Shown here one piece after another: positions 1 through 9,173 of a stretch of DNA of 64,000 nucleotides (positions are counted from its first letter, which is position 1; the number at the start of each line of letters is the position of its first letter). The notes below the pieces were generated by a model. It did no database searches and was not told where the DNA came from. It saw nothing but the letters and a program-made list of their open reading frames with translations. A program made the position numbers and the translations under genes. Source of the stretch: an uncultured Prevotella sp. (lineage in GTDB: Bacteria; Bacteroidota; Bacteroidia; Bacteroidales; Bacteroidaceae); NCBI GenBank assembly GCA_900314995.1, contig OMXK01000008.1, positions 1 through 64,000 of the forward strand, given 5' to 3'.

Positions 1-1
1 C

Positions 2-157
2 GACGGTAAGGACATGAAGGAGCTGAAGGGCACAGGCTGCTACTGCGTGAAGTACAAGGAGTACTGGGCAGACGGCGAGGAGCACTACGAGGACATCGAA
101 ATCGTATGCCAGAAGCTCGAGAACGGCCCCGTAGCCTTCGAGAATCCTTGGCGATAA
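2..157 (+). CDS. 3' end of an unknown protein (partial)
   Basis: The reading frame is open from the window edge to TAA at 155-157 and gives the last 51 residues of a protein ending in ENPWR. It is charged and has three cysteines (GCYC and VCQ). I do not recognise the family. A terminator hairpin follows 22 bases later, which supports this as a true gene end. The start lies outside the window, so nothing can be said about length or domains. Confidence 0.6.
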   Translation, partial: DGKDMKELKGTGCYCVKYKEYWADGEEHYEDIEIVCQKLENGPVAFENPWR

Positions 158-179
158 AAAATCTATTAACTATTAACCT

Positions 180-219
180 GCTCACAAAGTGCACGACACC
201 TTGTGAGCACTTTTTTTAA
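180..219 (+). terminator. Rho-independent terminator of the partial first gene
   Basis: GCTCACAA (180-187) pairs with TTGTGAGC (201-208), with a further GTG/CAC pairing inside after one mismatch, and is followed by ACTTTTTTTAA. A near-identical but perfect hairpin without a T-run occurs at 47923-47949. Confidence 0.8.
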
Positions 220-227
220 TGCCAAAC

Positions 228-535
228 GGTTACGGTTACAGTTGTAACCATGTAACCTTTTGAGATTTGACAGGTTAATTTTGTAAACTAATTTCAAAAT
301 AGCCAATTTAAAGGCACCAATATGTATCCATCTGACATACAACCAGTTACAAGGCGCTAAGTTTATCGTTAGCAAACTCTGAGTTTATAGGGACTAAAAG
401 GGTGGTTTGTCGTAATGAAACCAGTGCTTACATTACGGCAAACTCGGTGTTTGTAGGGCATGATTTCATATTGTAAACTAATTTCAAAATGGCATACCAA
501 TAAAAGGTTACATGGTTACAACTGTAACCGTAACC
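228..535. repeat. Perfect 34-bp inverted repeat (228-261 and 502-535) with internal 20-bp direct repeat
   Basis: The left arm at 228-261 begins GGTTACGGTTACAG and is the exact reverse complement of the right arm at 502-535. Each arm is itself palindromic: GGTTACA, two bases, TGTAACC. Between the arms, TTGTAAACTAATTTCAAAAT occurs twice in the same orientation (281-300 and 471-490), and the 22-bp array at 361-470 lies inside. No transposase is present. It could be a MITE-like remnant or an invertible segment. Confidence 0.8.
361..470. repeat. 22-bp-period repeat array, locus A (5 units)
   Basis: Units start at 361, 383, 405, 427 and 449, exactly 22 bases apart. Units 405 and 427 carry the 17-bp core in opposite orientations (GTTTGTCGTAATGAAAC and CTTACATTACGGCAAAC), so they can pair as a hairpin over 405-443. 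Units 361, 383 and 449 are more degenerate but keep GTTT at the start. Same family as 27402, 38838 and 51739. Confidence 0.75.
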
Positions 536-796
536 ATTCGAGCCCCAACACAACGCGATTCCTGAAAAGGTGTTATTTTTATTTTATTTATGTTAAATTG
601 TATAGGTGCGCCCCTACCCGTTCCAATATTATTCTTTATATTTGCATGATGGTACTAGAAACCGATCTAGGAACACTCTATTAATATAATTATCAGAGAA
701 GTGGAGCAACATATTGACCAAGACATTCACAGACAATCTGAATGAACGGGAACAAGCCAATAAGTAGTTATTAATTTAATTCAAAACAATATCACA

Positions 797-2629
797 ATGA
801 AAATCCGACATTATTTAACAATGCTTGCTGTTGCCCTGACAGTTCAGGCCAACGCAGACAATCGTTTTGACATGTCTCCCCTCACACTGGAGACACCTGA
901 AATGAAGGCTGAACTGGTGGATCTGCCCGAACTAAATTCCACCCGTCTTGATATGGTTTCACTTTCTGAAAGTCCGAAGATGGATTTTGACTTCTTCAAG
1001 TCGAAGACGAATCCAGGCGTCAAGCCCTACAAGTTTATGGACGACATGACCTTCGTCGGTATCCCCCTGTTCGTTGCAGGCTGGGCCATCAAGGGCGACA
1101 AGGCTATGTTCCGTGTCAATGCAAAGGCAGAGCAAGGCGGCAAGAAGAATACGCAGCTATTGACGGACTTCAAGACAGGTATCGACGACTACACACAGTT
1201 CTTCGGCCCCGCTATGGTAGTAGGACTGAAACTTGGTGGCTATGAGGGCCGCAGCGACTGGCCCCGCCTGCTTGCCAGTTCGTTGATGTCATACGGTATC
1301 ATGGCCGGCTTGGTCAATGGAATCAAGTACACCGCCAAGGAAATGCGTCCTGACGGCTCTTCAGCCAACTCTTGGCCCTCTGGCCACACGGCCACAGCGT
1401 TCGTAGGTGCCTCGCTGCTGCATAAAGAGTATGGTCTGACGCGTTCACCCTGGTGGTCGGTAGCCGGCTACGGTGTGGCCACAGCCACAGGTGTGATGCG
1501 TGTGCTGAACAACCGTCACTGGATTAGCGATGTGATGTCGGGTGCCGGCATCGGTATCATGTCTACTGAGTTAGGCTATGCCCTCTGTGACCTGCTCTTC
1601 AAGCAGAAAGGCCTGCTGCGCAACGATCTTATCCTGAATAGTGAAAACCCGTCGTTCTTCAGCATCTCAATGGGTGTGGGCCTGGGAAGTAAGGATCTCG
1701 AGTTCGAAGACAATGGCGATAAGAGAACCATCAAGTTCCGTGCCGCTACGGTGGTGGATGCAGAAGGAGCCTACTTCTTCAACAAATACATCGGCGTCGG
1801 CGGTCGTCTGAGAGTGAGAGCCCAGTCTGCCAAAGACTTCGGAGACTTTACCGACTATGCTGCATGGGAAGATATGTATGCCTGGGAAGGCTTGCGGACA
1901 ACCTATCAGACACTTAAACCTGAGGACTACCCCGCTACTAGTACTGAAATCGAGAACTGGGTTACTTATATGAACAAGATCGGTTATGACACGAATTCAG
2001 AGACTGCATGGAATGCCAATGCCCCCGTCACAGACATCTATGGCACCGTGAAGAGCGACCATATTACCGAGTTTACGGGTAGTGTAGGTGTGTACTTCAA
2101 CCTCCCGCTCAGCAGTCACTTCGCCCTGGGCACCAAGGCCTTGATTGGTCGCTCTATCACCCAGGAGCTTGACATCGACGGCCATGCAGAAGGTAACAAG
2201 AAGGATATCAGCTACTCGATGACACTTGACAACAGGCCAAACCAGCAGATAGACGGCGACCCATCCTTGTCGATCAACAATCTGGAGTATCCTAACAATA
2301 CAGGTGAGAAATGGACTGAAGATTGGGAATACCTGACAATCGGTGCCGAATCATCGACGTCGTTTGGCACAGGCATCTCGCTGACGTATAAGTACAAGTC
2401 TAACTTCTCATGGCGTCTGTTCTGCGACTACGACTACACCCGAAAGAACTTCACAGCGAAATACGACCCCTTCCACTTTATGGAGAAAGGTGTGACAAGT
2501 GGCGCAAACGTATTAATGGAAACCGTAGGCGACTATGCCGACGGCCTAGGATTTGAAGCCAGGGAATACAAGATGAAAAAGCACATGAATTATGTGACCC
2601 TGGGCCTTTCGTTCCTCGTAAATCTATAA
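797..2629 (+). CDS. PAP2-family phosphatase with C-terminal beta-barrel-like domain
   Basis: 610 residues starting with a signal peptide (cleavage near QANA, residues 18-21). The PAP2 acid phosphatase signature is complete: KYTAKEMRP near 177-184, PSGHT near 194-198 and NRHWISD near 240-246, the last His being the expected nucleophile. The region is hydrophobic, as in lipid phosphatases that dephosphorylate phosphatidate or undecaprenyl diphosphate. From about residue 285 the protein changes to alternating beta-strand-like sequence ending in FLVNL, resembling an outer-membrane barrel. That would make it an envelope-spanning or outer-membrane phosphatase; this is inference. The cupin lipoprotein gene starts 19 bases downstream and probably shares its transcript. 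Substrate unknown. Confidence 0.85.
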   Translation: MKIRHYLTMLAVALTVQANADNRFDMSPLTLETPEMKAELVDLPELNSTRLDMVSLSESPKMDFDFFKSKTNPGVKPYKFMDDMTFVGIPLFVAGWAIKGDKAMFRVNAKAEQGGKKNTQLLTDFKTGIDDYTQFFGPAMVVGLKLGGYEGRSDWPRLLASSLMSYGIMAGLVNGIKYTAKEMRPDGSSANSWPSGHTATAFVGASLLHKEYGLTRSPWWSVAGYGVATATGVMRVLNNRHWISDVMSGAGIGIMSTELGYALCDLLFKQKGLLRNDLILNSENPSFFSISMGVGLGSKDLEFEDNGDKRTIKFRAATVVDAEGAYFFNKYIGVGGRLRVRAQSAKDFGDFTDYAAWEDMYAWEGLRTTYQTLKPEDYPATSTEIENWVTYMNKIGYDTNSETAWNANAPVTDIYGTVKSDHITEFTGSVGVYFNLPLSSHFALGTKALIGRSITQELDIDGHAEGNKKDISYSMTLDNRPNQQIDGDPSLSINNLEYPNNTGEKWTEDWEYLTIGAESSTSFGTGISLTYKYKSNFSWRLFCDYDYTRKNFTAKYDPFHFMEKGVTSGANVLMETVGDYADGLGFEAREYKMKKHMNYVTLGLSFLVNL

Positions 2630-2648
2630 CTTTATAATAACTGAAGAA

Positions 2649-3122
2649 ATGAAAAGAAGTAAACTATGGATGCTTGCCGCCATCTTCACTATCTGCAGCA
2701 CAGTGGCTGTCGTTACGGCCTGCAAAGAAGCTAATGCCCAAAGCGACAATCCCGTTAATTCGGTACAGTCTACCGAACTGATTCGCACCAGCCAGAGTTG
2801 GGACGGTGTAGAGTTACCTGACTATTTACAGGGACGCCCTGAACTGGTGGCCGTGAAATACGAGTTCCCTGCTGGTCAGAAGCTGGGCTGGCATCATCAC
2901 CCCGTAATGAACTACGGCATTCTGGTGCAGGGTGAGCTGACCATCATCGGACAGGACGGTAAGGAGAAGACCGTGCATGAGGGCGAGGCAGTCGTAGAGA
3001 TGGTAAATACCATCCACCACGGCGAGAACCGAGGCTCTAAGCCTGTCATTCTCTACATGTTCTATCTCTCGCAGAAGGATCTGCCCTTGGCTGTGCAGCA
3101 CCCGGAAATCCCGCTAGAGTAG
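2649..3122 (+). CDS. Cupin-domain lipoprotein
   Basis: 157 residues. An N-terminal membrane segment ends in the lipobox-like VVTAC (residues 21-25), suggesting a lipid-anchored periplasmic protein. A single cupin domain follows: WHHHPVMNYG holds the metal-binding His cluster, and TIHHGENRG the second half-motif. Such proteins bind a metal and either catalyse small-molecule chemistry or sense ligands; the sequence does not say which. Lies 19 bases after the PAP2 phosphatase gene on the same strand and ends just before a strong bidirectional terminator. Confidence 0.8.
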   Translation: MKRSKLWMLAAIFTICSTVAVVTACKEANAQSDNPVNSVQSTELIRTSQSWDGVELPDYLQGRPELVAVKYEFPAGQKLGWHHHPVMNYGILVQGELTIIGQDGKEKTVHEGEAVVEMVNTIHHGENRGSKPVILYMFYLSQKDLPLAVQHPEIPLE

Positions 3123-3136
3123 GAATTGAAGTCAGG

Positions 3137-3172
3137 AAAAGAAATCCCCGCCATGTAGCGGGGATTTCTTTT
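3137..3172. terminator. Bidirectional terminator between cupin and acid phosphatase genes
   Basis: A perfect 15-bp stem: AAAAGAAATCCCCGC (3137-3151), loop CATGTA, GCGGGGATTTCTTTT (3158-3172). T-rich in both directions, fitting the convergent genes on either side. Confidence 0.92.
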
Positions 3173-3196
3173 ATCCAATAATCAAGAATAGCGAGA

Positions 3197-4615
3197 CTAT
3201 TTCAGCATTTTCTTGCCCTCTTTAATATATACACCGTTGGTAGGCTCATCTGAGATACGCTGGCCTTTGAGGTTGTAGATAGCTGCTTTCTTAGAACCAG
3301 CACCAGCTCGTGTAGGTGCATTGATGTCCGTCAGCAACTCATCGTAAGCAGCAATGCGGTCCTCAAAACGGGCTTCAAGATCAGAGAGTTTGTAGAGACC
3401 ATCTTCGTTAGCCGTCAAGCCCTCAAGAGCTACCGGGAACACCATTGGGGGATTCTCAAGCATGAGCAAGGGCATCTGGCGCAACTGATCAATACGCTGA
3501 TAGACGAGATTGATGGCGGCATACTGACTGCCGTCGGCTCCCTCCCATTTCTCAAAGACAAGCTTGGAACCGATGGGTGTCTTCGACTCGATGGCTTGAG
3601 GAAGCGTATATTCCGCCAATCCCAGCGCAGCGAGCACACTGCCGAGATTTGAATCATGTCCGCATAGGAAAGTGAACAGTCGCCCCTCTGTCTTCAGCTC
3701 TTCGAGGATTGTCTGCAGCAGTGGATGCGCCACATTTATAGCCACTAAAGGGGCAGTAAAAAGGATATCGCCATAATAATCCTTCACGGCAGATATCTTC
3801 TCCCAATCGCTGAGCGACAGCTGATGGCCAAAAGCAGCCTTCAGCTCATCGGACTCTTCATAATATTGCAATACGAGGGCATCACTGGCGCTACAAGCCG
3901 TCTTGAGCGAGCCTGTCATACTTGGCTCTTTATTCAGTTCAAGAAGAATATTGGTATCGTCAGTCTTGAAGCCACTGAACTCACCAGCCTGCCAGGCTGC
4001 GCTCTGCTCCACATCGAGCACATCCTGCAAGAGTGCATAGTTCTCAGCCAACTTATCACCAATACCCTCTAGAGAGCCGTTACCGAATAGGTCGGCAATC
4101 TGCTGGCGGGCTCTTGCACAATAGTCATCGCTCGCAACAGTTAGCTGGGGCGTAAAAACAGGGTCCATTGTATTCAGGTCATAGTGGTGCTCAATCTCCA
4201 CATCGGCCACAGGGAGCATACCGCTGGAGAAATACTGCGCCGTGGCGATAGTGCGCTGCATGGAGTTGGCATAGAAGCGCATTGAGCCTGCAGCAGGCAG
4301 ATGGTTCTCGTCCATAAGTCCCTCGCTGACAAGCCACTTGCGGAAGAACTGGCCCATCTCCGTCTCAAGCACACCGCCACGTAATGACAGTTCGCTCTTG
4401 CCCGAAGACCAATGGAACCACTCATGGGGCGTAAGACGCCCCAAGGCTGACTCTGGCCCCGACAATGGTGAACGGATATTGTGACGACTCAAAACGACAG
4501 CCTCCTTCAACGTATAACGACTGTGGAAGTCGGCTGTTCTCTCAATCTGTGCCTCAGCACTTAACCCGCTGCCTATAAGAATAGCAGCAAGAATCCATCG
4601 ATAACTCCTGTTCAT
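3197..4615 (-). CDS. Histidine-type acid phosphatase (secreted)
   Basis: 472 residues with a signal peptide ending at AEAQ (about residue 23). RHNIRSP at 44-50 matches the RHGxRxP nucleophile motif of histidine acid phosphatases/phytases, though the usual Gly is Asn. CGHDSNLG near 320 supplies the HD proton donor. The C-terminus is the Prevotella-type tail: YNLKGQRISDE, then GVYIKEGKKMLK, as also seen in the GH10 xylanase of this window, and probably a sorting signal. It is the last gene of a run parE, S41-GH53 fusion, phosphatase; only one base separates its ATG from the upstream stop. Phosphate monoester substrate unknown; phytate is one possibility. Confidence 0.82.
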   Translation of the reverse strand: MNRSYRWILAAILIGSGLSAEAQIERTADFHSRYTLKEAVVLSRHNIRSPLSGPESALGRLTPHEWFHWSSGKSELSLRGGVLETEMGQFFRKWLVSEGLMDENHLPAAGSMRFYANSMQRTIATAQYFSSGMLPVADVEIEHHYDLNTMDPVFTPQLTVASDDYCARARQQIADLFGNGSLEGIGDKLAENYALLQDVLDVEQSAAWQAGEFSGFKTDDTNILLELNKEPSMTGSLKTACSASDALVLQYYEESDELKAAFGHQLSLSDWEKISAVKDYYGDILFTAPLVAINVAHPLLQTILEELKTEGRLFTFLCGHDSNLGSVLAALGLAEYTLPQAIESKTPIGSKLVFEKWEGADGSQYAAINLVYQRIDQLRQMPLLMLENPPMVFPVALEGLTANEDGLYKLSDLEARFEDRIAAYDELLTDINAPTRAGAGSKKAAIYNLKGQRISDEPTNGVYIKEGKKMLK

Positions 4616-4616
4616 A

Positions 4617-7148
4617 TTAATAGTCTTTAAATGCGTCCATAATTGCCGTTGGGCGATGATTGCGGAAAGCGCCTAGCCGATATTGCCCCTCAGCCTCTGG
4701 TGCCCAGTAGAATACGCCCTTGCAATGCCCGTCAGTCTGAGTGCGGGCTGCGCTGATAAGGCGTTTCAGCCACTTCTTACCTGCTTCGGGATGATCGGCA
4801 TCGTAGCCAGTCTCCACGATCATCAGCGGCGTCTGATAGGTCTTATAGAGGGCATTGATGTTGGCAATGGCTTTGGTAAGCGTCTCGTCCTCGTCTTTCG
4901 TCAGCTTCGCATCAATATCCCAATAGGGATAGACACTCAAGCCAATCATATCCCACTTCGCACCATATTGCTTCAGTCCGTCGAAGATAAACTGATAGCG
5001 CTTCAGATCGCAGGCAGCATCGAGGTGTACGATACAGACGGCTCGTGGATAGATCTCCTTCACGGCGTCGTAGCCAGCTTGGGTTAGTCCTGCATAGTGC
5101 TGCATCTGCTCTTCGGCACGCGCCATCGGCCATAGGAAGCCGTGCGTCGTCTCATTGCCCACCTGCACCCACTTCACATCGATGCCGTTATCCTTCAAGA
5201 GCTGGAGAGTCTCCCTCGTATGCTGGGCCAGAGCCTTACGCATCTGCTCATAATTCATCTGCTGCCAAGCTTTGGGGATATTCTGCTTGGCAGGATCGGC
5301 CCACCAGTCGCTGTAATGAAAGTCAATCATGATAGCCATTCCCTGCGCTTTGGCACGAAGGGCCAGCTTCAGTACATCCTCCTTACTCGAAAAACCGTCT
5401 TTAGGATTTACCCAAACACGGAACCTGGCTGCATTCAGGCCGTATTCACGCATCAGGACGGTATTCTCACGAGGCTCACCCTGCGCATTGTAGAGTTGCA
5501 CCCCTCGGGCCTCGAGTTCTGAAGTGCCGCTGATGTCGGCTCCCAGCCAGAAGGTATCATCGCCGGCAAGTACCTCGAGTGCTTTCTTCACCATCGCACT
5601 CTGCTCGTTGAATACAGAGAAGTATTCGCTCATATCCCAAAGGTCACGAGCTATCAGCGCCTTTAGCTGCACACGGAGATAGGGCAGTGTCTTTGCCTTC
5701 TCAGCCTCATCGCGGGGCTTTACGTCCTGCTTTTCCCCCTCGGCGACAACGGCGTCAATCAAAGCCTGCGGAACCTCATAGTTGGCCTTGAAATCGGCAA
5801 ACGATGTCCAGCGGCCCTGCAGTTCCTTTCGATGATTATCCACATAACGGAGGTTCTGCTGGATGACGATGCCCTTGGCTGCCAGTTCGCGATGGTATTT
5901 GGTATAAAGGGTTGTATCGAGAGGCACAAACTCATCAGGCATGATACCACCGCCACCATAGACGACACGATGCTTGCGCAGCGTTTCATATTTCAGGGAA
6001 TCAGCGAAGTGCACGCTGTCGGCATTGGTCAGTTCACCACTCTTCAGGCGGTTCAGCATATCCATCGCATAGTCCTTATTGCCACCTTTGGTATAAGGCT
6101 TCTGTATACAACGGCCTGAGGGTGTATAATAATGGGCTATCGTGAGCCGGATCATCGAACCGTCAGGCAGATCGATAGGACGCTGGACAAGACCCTTTCC
6201 GAAAGTACGGCGGCCAACGACAACACCACGATCTTGATCCTGAATGGCCCCTGTGACAATCTCTGCGGCAGAAGCCGTATAGCCATCGACAAGAACCACG
6301 ACTTTACCTGTCTGGAAAGCCCCACCGCCATTGGCAGTATATTCTGTGCGAGGCACTCTCCTACCCTCTGTATAGACGATAAGGTCGTCCTTCTGCAAGA
6401 ACTCCTCGGCGATATCGACAGCTGCCTTCAGATATCCGCCGCCATTTTCCTGCAGATCGAGAATGAGATCAGTCATTCCCTGCTCACGCAACTTATCCAG
6501 ACTCTCCAAGAACTCCTGATGAGTCGTGGCACCAAAGTTACCAATACGGATATAGCCGATGCCTGGGCGAATCATATAAGTGGCATCAATAGACTTGACG
6601 GGAATCTTATCACGGACAACAGTAAACTTCAGCATATCCTTGATGCCCTGACGCACGACACCCAGATGAACGGTCGTACCCTTCGGGCCACGCAGACGCT
6701 TCATGATCTCCTCCTTCGCCATCTTGACACCAGCGATAGCTGTATCATTTACCAAGACGATACGGTCGCCTGCCAGGATGCCCACTTTCTCAGAAGGCCC
6801 ATTCGTAACAGGCTGGATAACGAGCAGGGTATCCTCGATCATATTAAACTGCACACCAATTCCCTCGAAATTTCCATTCAGAGGCTCATTGAGGCTTTTC
6901 ACTTCCTTTGGCGTGAGATAGCTGGAATGCGGATCGAGCTTATCCAACATGCCCCGAATAGCATCTTCCACCAGTTTCTTCTCGTCAACACTATCCACAT
7001 AGAGATTGGTAATGGCCATCTCTGTAAACTGTAGTTTGCGCAATGACGAATCATCACCATTGCCAACACGGAACTGAGCCGATCCAAGGAGGCTCTGGCA
7101 CAGCATTGCCGCCATCAAGGCGGTCTTCTTTATATCAATCATAAACAT
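4617..7148 (-). CDS. Fusion of S41 C-terminal processing protease and GH53 endo-galactanase
   Basis: 843 residues in one uninterrupted frame. Signal peptide 1-25. Residues 40-110 are the S41 N-terminal region ([10 protein letters not shown]), 105-180 a PDZ domain ([14 protein letters not shown]), 185-350 the protease core with Ser293 in TASAAEI and Lys318 in FGKGL. The S41 part appears full length to about 528. From 533 ([11 protein letters not shown]) it is a GH53 arabinogalactan endo-beta-1,4-galactanase: Glu666 in VQVGNET is the likely acid/base and Glu779 in MIVETGY the nucleophile. The GH53 part has no signal peptide of its own. Both activities would act outside the cytoplasm. The start overlaps the parE end by 14 bases; ATG at codon 3 is an alternative start. 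I know of no described protein with this pairing. Confidence 0.88.
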   Translation of the reverse strand: MFMIDIKKTALMAAMLCQSLLGSAQFRVGNGDDSSLRKLQFTEMAITNLYVDSVDEKKLVEDAIRGMLDKLDPHSSYLTPKEVKSLNEPLNGNFEGIGVQFNMIEDTLLVIQPVTNGPSEKVGILAGDRIVLVNDTAIAGVKMAKEEIMKRLRGPKGTTVHLGVVRQGIKDMLKFTVVRDKIPVKSIDATYMIRPGIGYIRIGNFGATTHQEFLESLDKLREQGMTDLILDLQENGGGYLKAAVDIAEEFLQKDDLIVYTEGRRVPRTEYTANGGGAFQTGKVVVLVDGYTASAAEIVTGAIQDQDRGVVVGRRTFGKGLVQRPIDLPDGSMIRLTIAHYYTPSGRCIQKPYTKGGNKDYAMDMLNRLKSGELTNADSVHFADSLKYETLRKHRVVYGGGGIMPDEFVPLDTTLYTKYHRELAAKGIVIQQNLRYVDNHRKELQGRWTSFADFKANYEVPQALIDAVVAEGEKQDVKPRDEAEKAKTLPYLRVQLKALIARDLWDMSEYFSVFNEQSAMVKKALEVLAGDDTFWLGADISGTSELEARGVQLYNAQGEPRENTVLMREYGLNAARFRVWVNPKDGFSSKEDVLKLALRAKAQGMAIMIDFHYSDWWADPAKQNIPKAWQQMNYEQMRKALAQHTRETLQLLKDNGIDVKWVQVGNETTHGFLWPMARAEEQMQHYAGLTQAGYDAVKEIYPRAVCIVHLDAACDLKRYQFIFDGLKQYGAKWDMIGLSVYPYWDIDAKLTKDEDETLTKAIANINALYKTYQTPLMIVETGYDADHPEAGKKWLKRLISAARTQTDGHCKGVFYWAPEAEGQYRLGAFRNHRPTAIMDAFKDY

Positions 7149-9093
7149 CTTCTTCCGGACGGTCTTCCTCGATTACCAAGTTATCAATAATGAAGTTCTG
7201 ACGCTCCATCGTATTCTTTCCCATATAGTACTCCAAGAGTTTCTGCACCTGATCGTTCTTATGAAGGGTGACCTGCTCCAGACGCATATCAGGACCTATG
7301 AAGCCCGCAAACTCATCAGGTGAAATCTCGCCAAGACCTTTAAAACGGGTAATTTCCGGATCTGGCCCCAGTTCATTAATAGCCGTCTGACGCTCCTCTT
7401 CACTATAGCAGTAACGGGTGATGAAATCGCCCTTCTTATCCGATTTGGCATCCGCTTCGGCAATCGCTTTCTTATTCTTGATCTTCGTACGACGGTTACG
7501 AACACGGAACAGTGGCGTCTGCAAGACATATACGTGGCCCTTCTTGATCAGTTCGGGGAAGAACTGCAGGAAGAAGGTAATGATGAGCAGACGGATATGC
7601 ATACCATCGACATCGGCATCGGTAGCCACAATCACCTTATTATAACGCAGCGAATCGAGACCCTCCTCAATGTCGAGGGCAGCCTGTAGCAGATTGAACT
7701 CCTCGTTCTCATAGACCACCTTCTTAGTCAAGCCGAATGAGTTGAGCGGTTTGCCTCGCAGCGAGAATACGGCCTGGGTGTTCACGTCGCGGCTCTTGGT
7801 GATGCTGCCGCTGGCAGAGTCACCCTCCGTAATGAAGATACACGACTCTTCCTTGCGGTCGTTCTTCTCATCGCTGAAATGGATACGGCAGTCGCGCAAC
7901 TTACGGTTGTGGAGATTGGCCTTCTTGGCACGTTCACGGGCCAGTTTTGTCACACCAGCCATCGCCTTACGCTCACGCTCGCTTTCCTTGATCTTGGTTT
8001 CTAGAGCCTCAGCCACATCCTGATGGATATGCAGGTAGTTGTCGACTTCTTGCTTGATGAAATCGCCAACATACTTGTTGATGCTCACCCCGCCAGGGGA
8101 CATCGGCAGAGAGCCCAACTTGATCTTCGTCTGACTCTCAAAGACCGGTTCTTCCACATTGATGGCTATCGCAGCCACGATACCAGTACGAATGTCGCCG
8201 TATTCATATTTCCCGAAATAGTCACGGATGGTTCGAGCGATATGCTCCTTGAAGGCGCTCTGATGGGTACCACCCTGCGTGGTGTGCTGACCATTAACAA
8301 AGGAATAGTACTCCTCGCCATACTGATTGGCATGGGTAAAGGCAATCTCGATATCCTCACCCTGCAGATGGATGATGGGGTAAAGCGCCTCGTTGGTCAT
8401 ACGATCCTTCAGCAGATCCTCCAAACCATGACGTGAGAGGATGCGGCGCCCGTTATACATAATGGTCAGTCCGATGTTCAGATAGGTATAGTTGCGGAGC
8501 ATATTCTCCACAATCTCATCATGGAACTTGTAGTCCTTGAAGAGTTTGGCATCATTATCAGGCTCAAAGAAGATGTATGTGCCGTTCTCATCCTGAGAAT
8601 CCTCCGTTACATCGCTGGTCATAACGCCTCTCTCGAAAGTGGCTCTTCTGACTTTGCCGTCACGATAACTCCGTACCTCAAAGTGAGAACTCAGCGCATT
8701 AACCGCTTTCACACCAACACCATTCAGGCCTACGGATTTCTTGAAGGCCTTTGAATCGTACTTACCACCCGTATTCAGGACAGAAACGGCCTCGATCATC
8801 TTTCCCTGAGGAATACCACGACCATAGTCGCGGACAGAAACACGCAGATTATCCTCGATGTTGATTTCCAAGCGGTCGCCAGCCTTCATCTTAAACTCGT
8901 CGATGGAGTTGTCGATGACCTCCTTCAGCAATACATAAATACCATCTTCGGGCAACGAGCCATCACCCAAACGGCCAATGTACATACCAGGACGAGTACG
9001 TACATGTTCCATATCACTCAGATGACGAATATTCTCGTCGCCATACTGCACTTGCTCGTCAGCATTCTCAACTAGGTTATTATCTTCTATCAT
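7135..9093 (-). CDS. parE: DNA topoisomerase IV subunit B
   Basis: 652 residues. The GHKL ATPase domain shows [10 protein letters not shown] (ATP/Mg Asn), DYGRGIP and [14 protein letters not shown]. The transducer domain follows, then the TOPRIM domain with TEGDSASGS near 421 and DADVDGMH near 490. C-terminal [10 protein letters not shown] closes the family pattern. The wording around the TOPRIM domain ([20 protein letters not shown]) is that of the Bacteroidota ParE rather than GyrB. It works with ParC to decatenate chromosomes. Has its own promoter at 9140-9170 and leads the operon with the S41-GH53 fusion, an odd partner for a topoisomerase. Confidence 0.93.
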   Translation of the reverse strand: MIEDNNLVENADEQVQYGDENIRHLSDMEHVRTRPGMYIGRLGDGSLPEDGIYVLLKEVIDNSIDEFKMKAGDRLEINIEDNLRVSVRDYGRGIPQGKMIEAVSVLNTGGKYDSKAFKKSVGLNGVGVKAVNALSSHFEVRSYRDGKVRRATFERGVMTSDVTEDSQDENGTYIFFEPDNDAKLFKDYKFHDEIVENMLRNYTYLNIGLTIMYNGRRILSRHGLEDLLKDRMTNEALYPIIHLQGEDIEIAFTHANQYGEEYYSFVNGQHTTQGGTHQSAFKEHIARTIRDYFGKYEYGDIRTGIVAAIAINVEEPVFESQTKIKLGSLPMSPGGVSINKYVGDFIKQEVDNYLHIHQDVAEALETKIKESERERKAMAGVTKLARERAKKANLHNRKLRDCRIHFSDEKNDRKEESCIFITEGDSASGSITKSRDVNTQAVFSLRGKPLNSFGLTKKVVYENEEFNLLQAALDIEEGLDSLRYNKVIVATDADVDGMHIRLLIITFFLQFFPELIKKGHVYVLQTPLFRVRNRRTKIKNKKAIAEADAKSDKKGDFITRYCYSEEERQTAINELGPDPEITRFKGLGEISPDEFAGFIGPDMRLEQVTLHKNDQVQKLLEYYMGKNTMERQNFIIDNLVIEEDRPEEDVYD

Positions 9094-9139
9094 AGATTCT
9101 TTTTATTGCAATATAGATTGGGAACATCATATTCGTTGC

Positions 9140-9170
9140 AAAGATAAGGAAAAAGAGGCAAAAAACAAAA
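9140..9170 (-). promoter_or_regulatory. Promoter of parE
   Basis: On the minus strand, TATCTTTG (9147-9140) with a TTTG -33 element at 9170-9167, 19 bases apart. The ATG of parE follows 46 bases on. Confidence 0.75.
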
Positions 9171-9173
9171 TTA

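Larger units (their letters stand above)
158..796. other. Non-coding stretch of 639 bases before the PAP2 gene
   Basis: Contains the terminator at 180-219, the inverted repeat and the 22-bp array described separately. A promoter-like TATATTTG lies at 637-644, which would give the PAP2 gene an approximately 145-base leader. The short frames here run through the repeats and look like no protein. Confidence 0.7.

Noticed and set aside
460..684. 74-codon frame in the first intergenic gap
   Set aside because: It runs through the inverted repeat and direct repeat, has no recognisable domain and lacks a promoter at a proper distance.
6132..7034. 300-codon frame opposite the S41 region
   Set aside because: Antisense shadow of the fusion gene, with no family features.
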